Source of the DNA: Anaerolineales bacterium UBA3001
GTDB lineage: Bacteria; Chloroflexota; Anaerolineae; Anaerolineales; UBA11657
Direction of reading: 5' to 3'
Length of the DNA: 7,452 bases
NCBI GenBank assembly: GCA_002346435.1
Contig: DDZT01000067.1
Span: 1-7,452 of the forward strand
A program made the position numbers and the translations under genes. This document shows, one piece after another, positions 7,183 to 7,452 of the stretch. Every line of letters begins with the position of its first letter. Position 1 is the stretch's first letter. The notes under the pieces are model-generated. The model searched no databases, was not told where the DNA came from, and saw only the letters and a program-made list of their open reading frames with translations.

Positions 7183-7452
7183 ATGAAGAAGATAGGTAAT
7201 ATCCTTAGTATTCTCTTGATTGGAGCTATCTTACTTGCTGCCTGCAGTGGAGCAGCCGAAGAACCACCTGCCCCTGCAGAAGAACCAGCGGCATCGTCTG
7301 AAAAAGAAGCTGAAACCGTCAGCGATAAAGATGATTTTAAGGTAGCTTTTGTCTATGTAGCACCAATTGGAGACCTTGGTTGGACCTGGGCTCATGATCA
7401 GGGAAGACTGATGATGGAGGAAGAATTAGGTGTAGAGACTGCGTTCGTAGAA
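7183..7452 (+). CDS. BMP-family ABC transporter substrate-binding lipoprotein (3' truncated)
   Basis: The frame from ATG 7183 runs 90 codons to the right edge without a stop, so only the N-terminus is present. Residues 1-21 are a lipoprotein signal: MKK, a hydrophobic core, then lipobox L18-A-A-C21, with C21 the expected lipidated cysteine. Residues 22-51 are an Ala/Glu/Pro-rich flexible linker. The folded domain begins at F52 with 'FKVAFVYVAPIGDLGWTW' and 'AHDQGR', followed by 'MEEELGVETAF'. This opening is typical of the basic membrane protein (Bmp/PnrA-like, PF02608) family, periplasmic-binding-type proteins that serve ABC importers. Characterised relatives bind purine nucleosides, but other ligands occur and this fragment does not decide. 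Its partners would be BPD_transp_2-type permeases and a double-domain ATPase, presumably to the right of the window. It is unlikely to serve the upstream amino-acid-type permease. Confidence 0.9.
   Translation, partial: MKKIGNILSILLIGAILLAACSGAAEEPPAPAEEPAASSEKEAETVSDKDDFKVAFVYVAPIGDLGWTWAHDQGRLMMEEELGVETAFVE

Overview
The window looks like AT-rich bacterial chromosome, tentatively from a Chloroflexota lineage (for example a marine SAR202/Dehalococcoidia-like or Anaerolineae-like organism). That assignment is inference. It rests on surface proteins built from Ig-like modules, on a lipoprotein with an Ala/Glu/Pro-rich linker directly after the lipobox, and on a 'YPWRW / WAGLIHEDVE'-type C-terminal module that I recall from Chloroflexota proteins. 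All supported genes lie on the + strand. I found no RNA gene, CRISPR array, insertion sequence or integration scar.

Layout. (i) Positions 2-571 hold the 3' end of a gene for an exported protein: an Ig-like domain, a low-complexity stalk, one C-terminal membrane helix and an arginine-rich cytoplasmic tail. (ii) A 105-base spacer with a plausible TTGACA promoter precedes pth (peptidyl-tRNA hydrolase). pth overlaps mfd (transcription-repair coupling factor) by the four bases ATGA, so these form a translationally coupled housekeeping pair. (iii) After a 66-base gap containing a perfect TATAAT box comes a 418-residue membrane-anchored extracytoplasmic protein with two related 'SPN-D' Ig-like modules and a CxxC-bearing C-terminal module. 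It is followed after only 7-16 bases by an amino-acid-type ABC permease. (iv) A 194-base intergenic stretch with several inverted repeats and a direct repeat leads to a strong AGGAGG site and the start of a BMP-family lipoprotein gene, which runs off the right edge.

How the genes fit together. pth and mfd are core information-processing genes. The remaining genes belong to the cell envelope and solute uptake. The permease and the BMP-family binding protein belong to different ABC importer families, so they are probably not partners. The permease's own binding protein and ATPase are not in the window, while the BMP gene probably opens a separate importer operon to the right. No complete undescribed system is evident. 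The least explained parts are the 418-residue surface protein and the structured leader upstream of the BMP gene.
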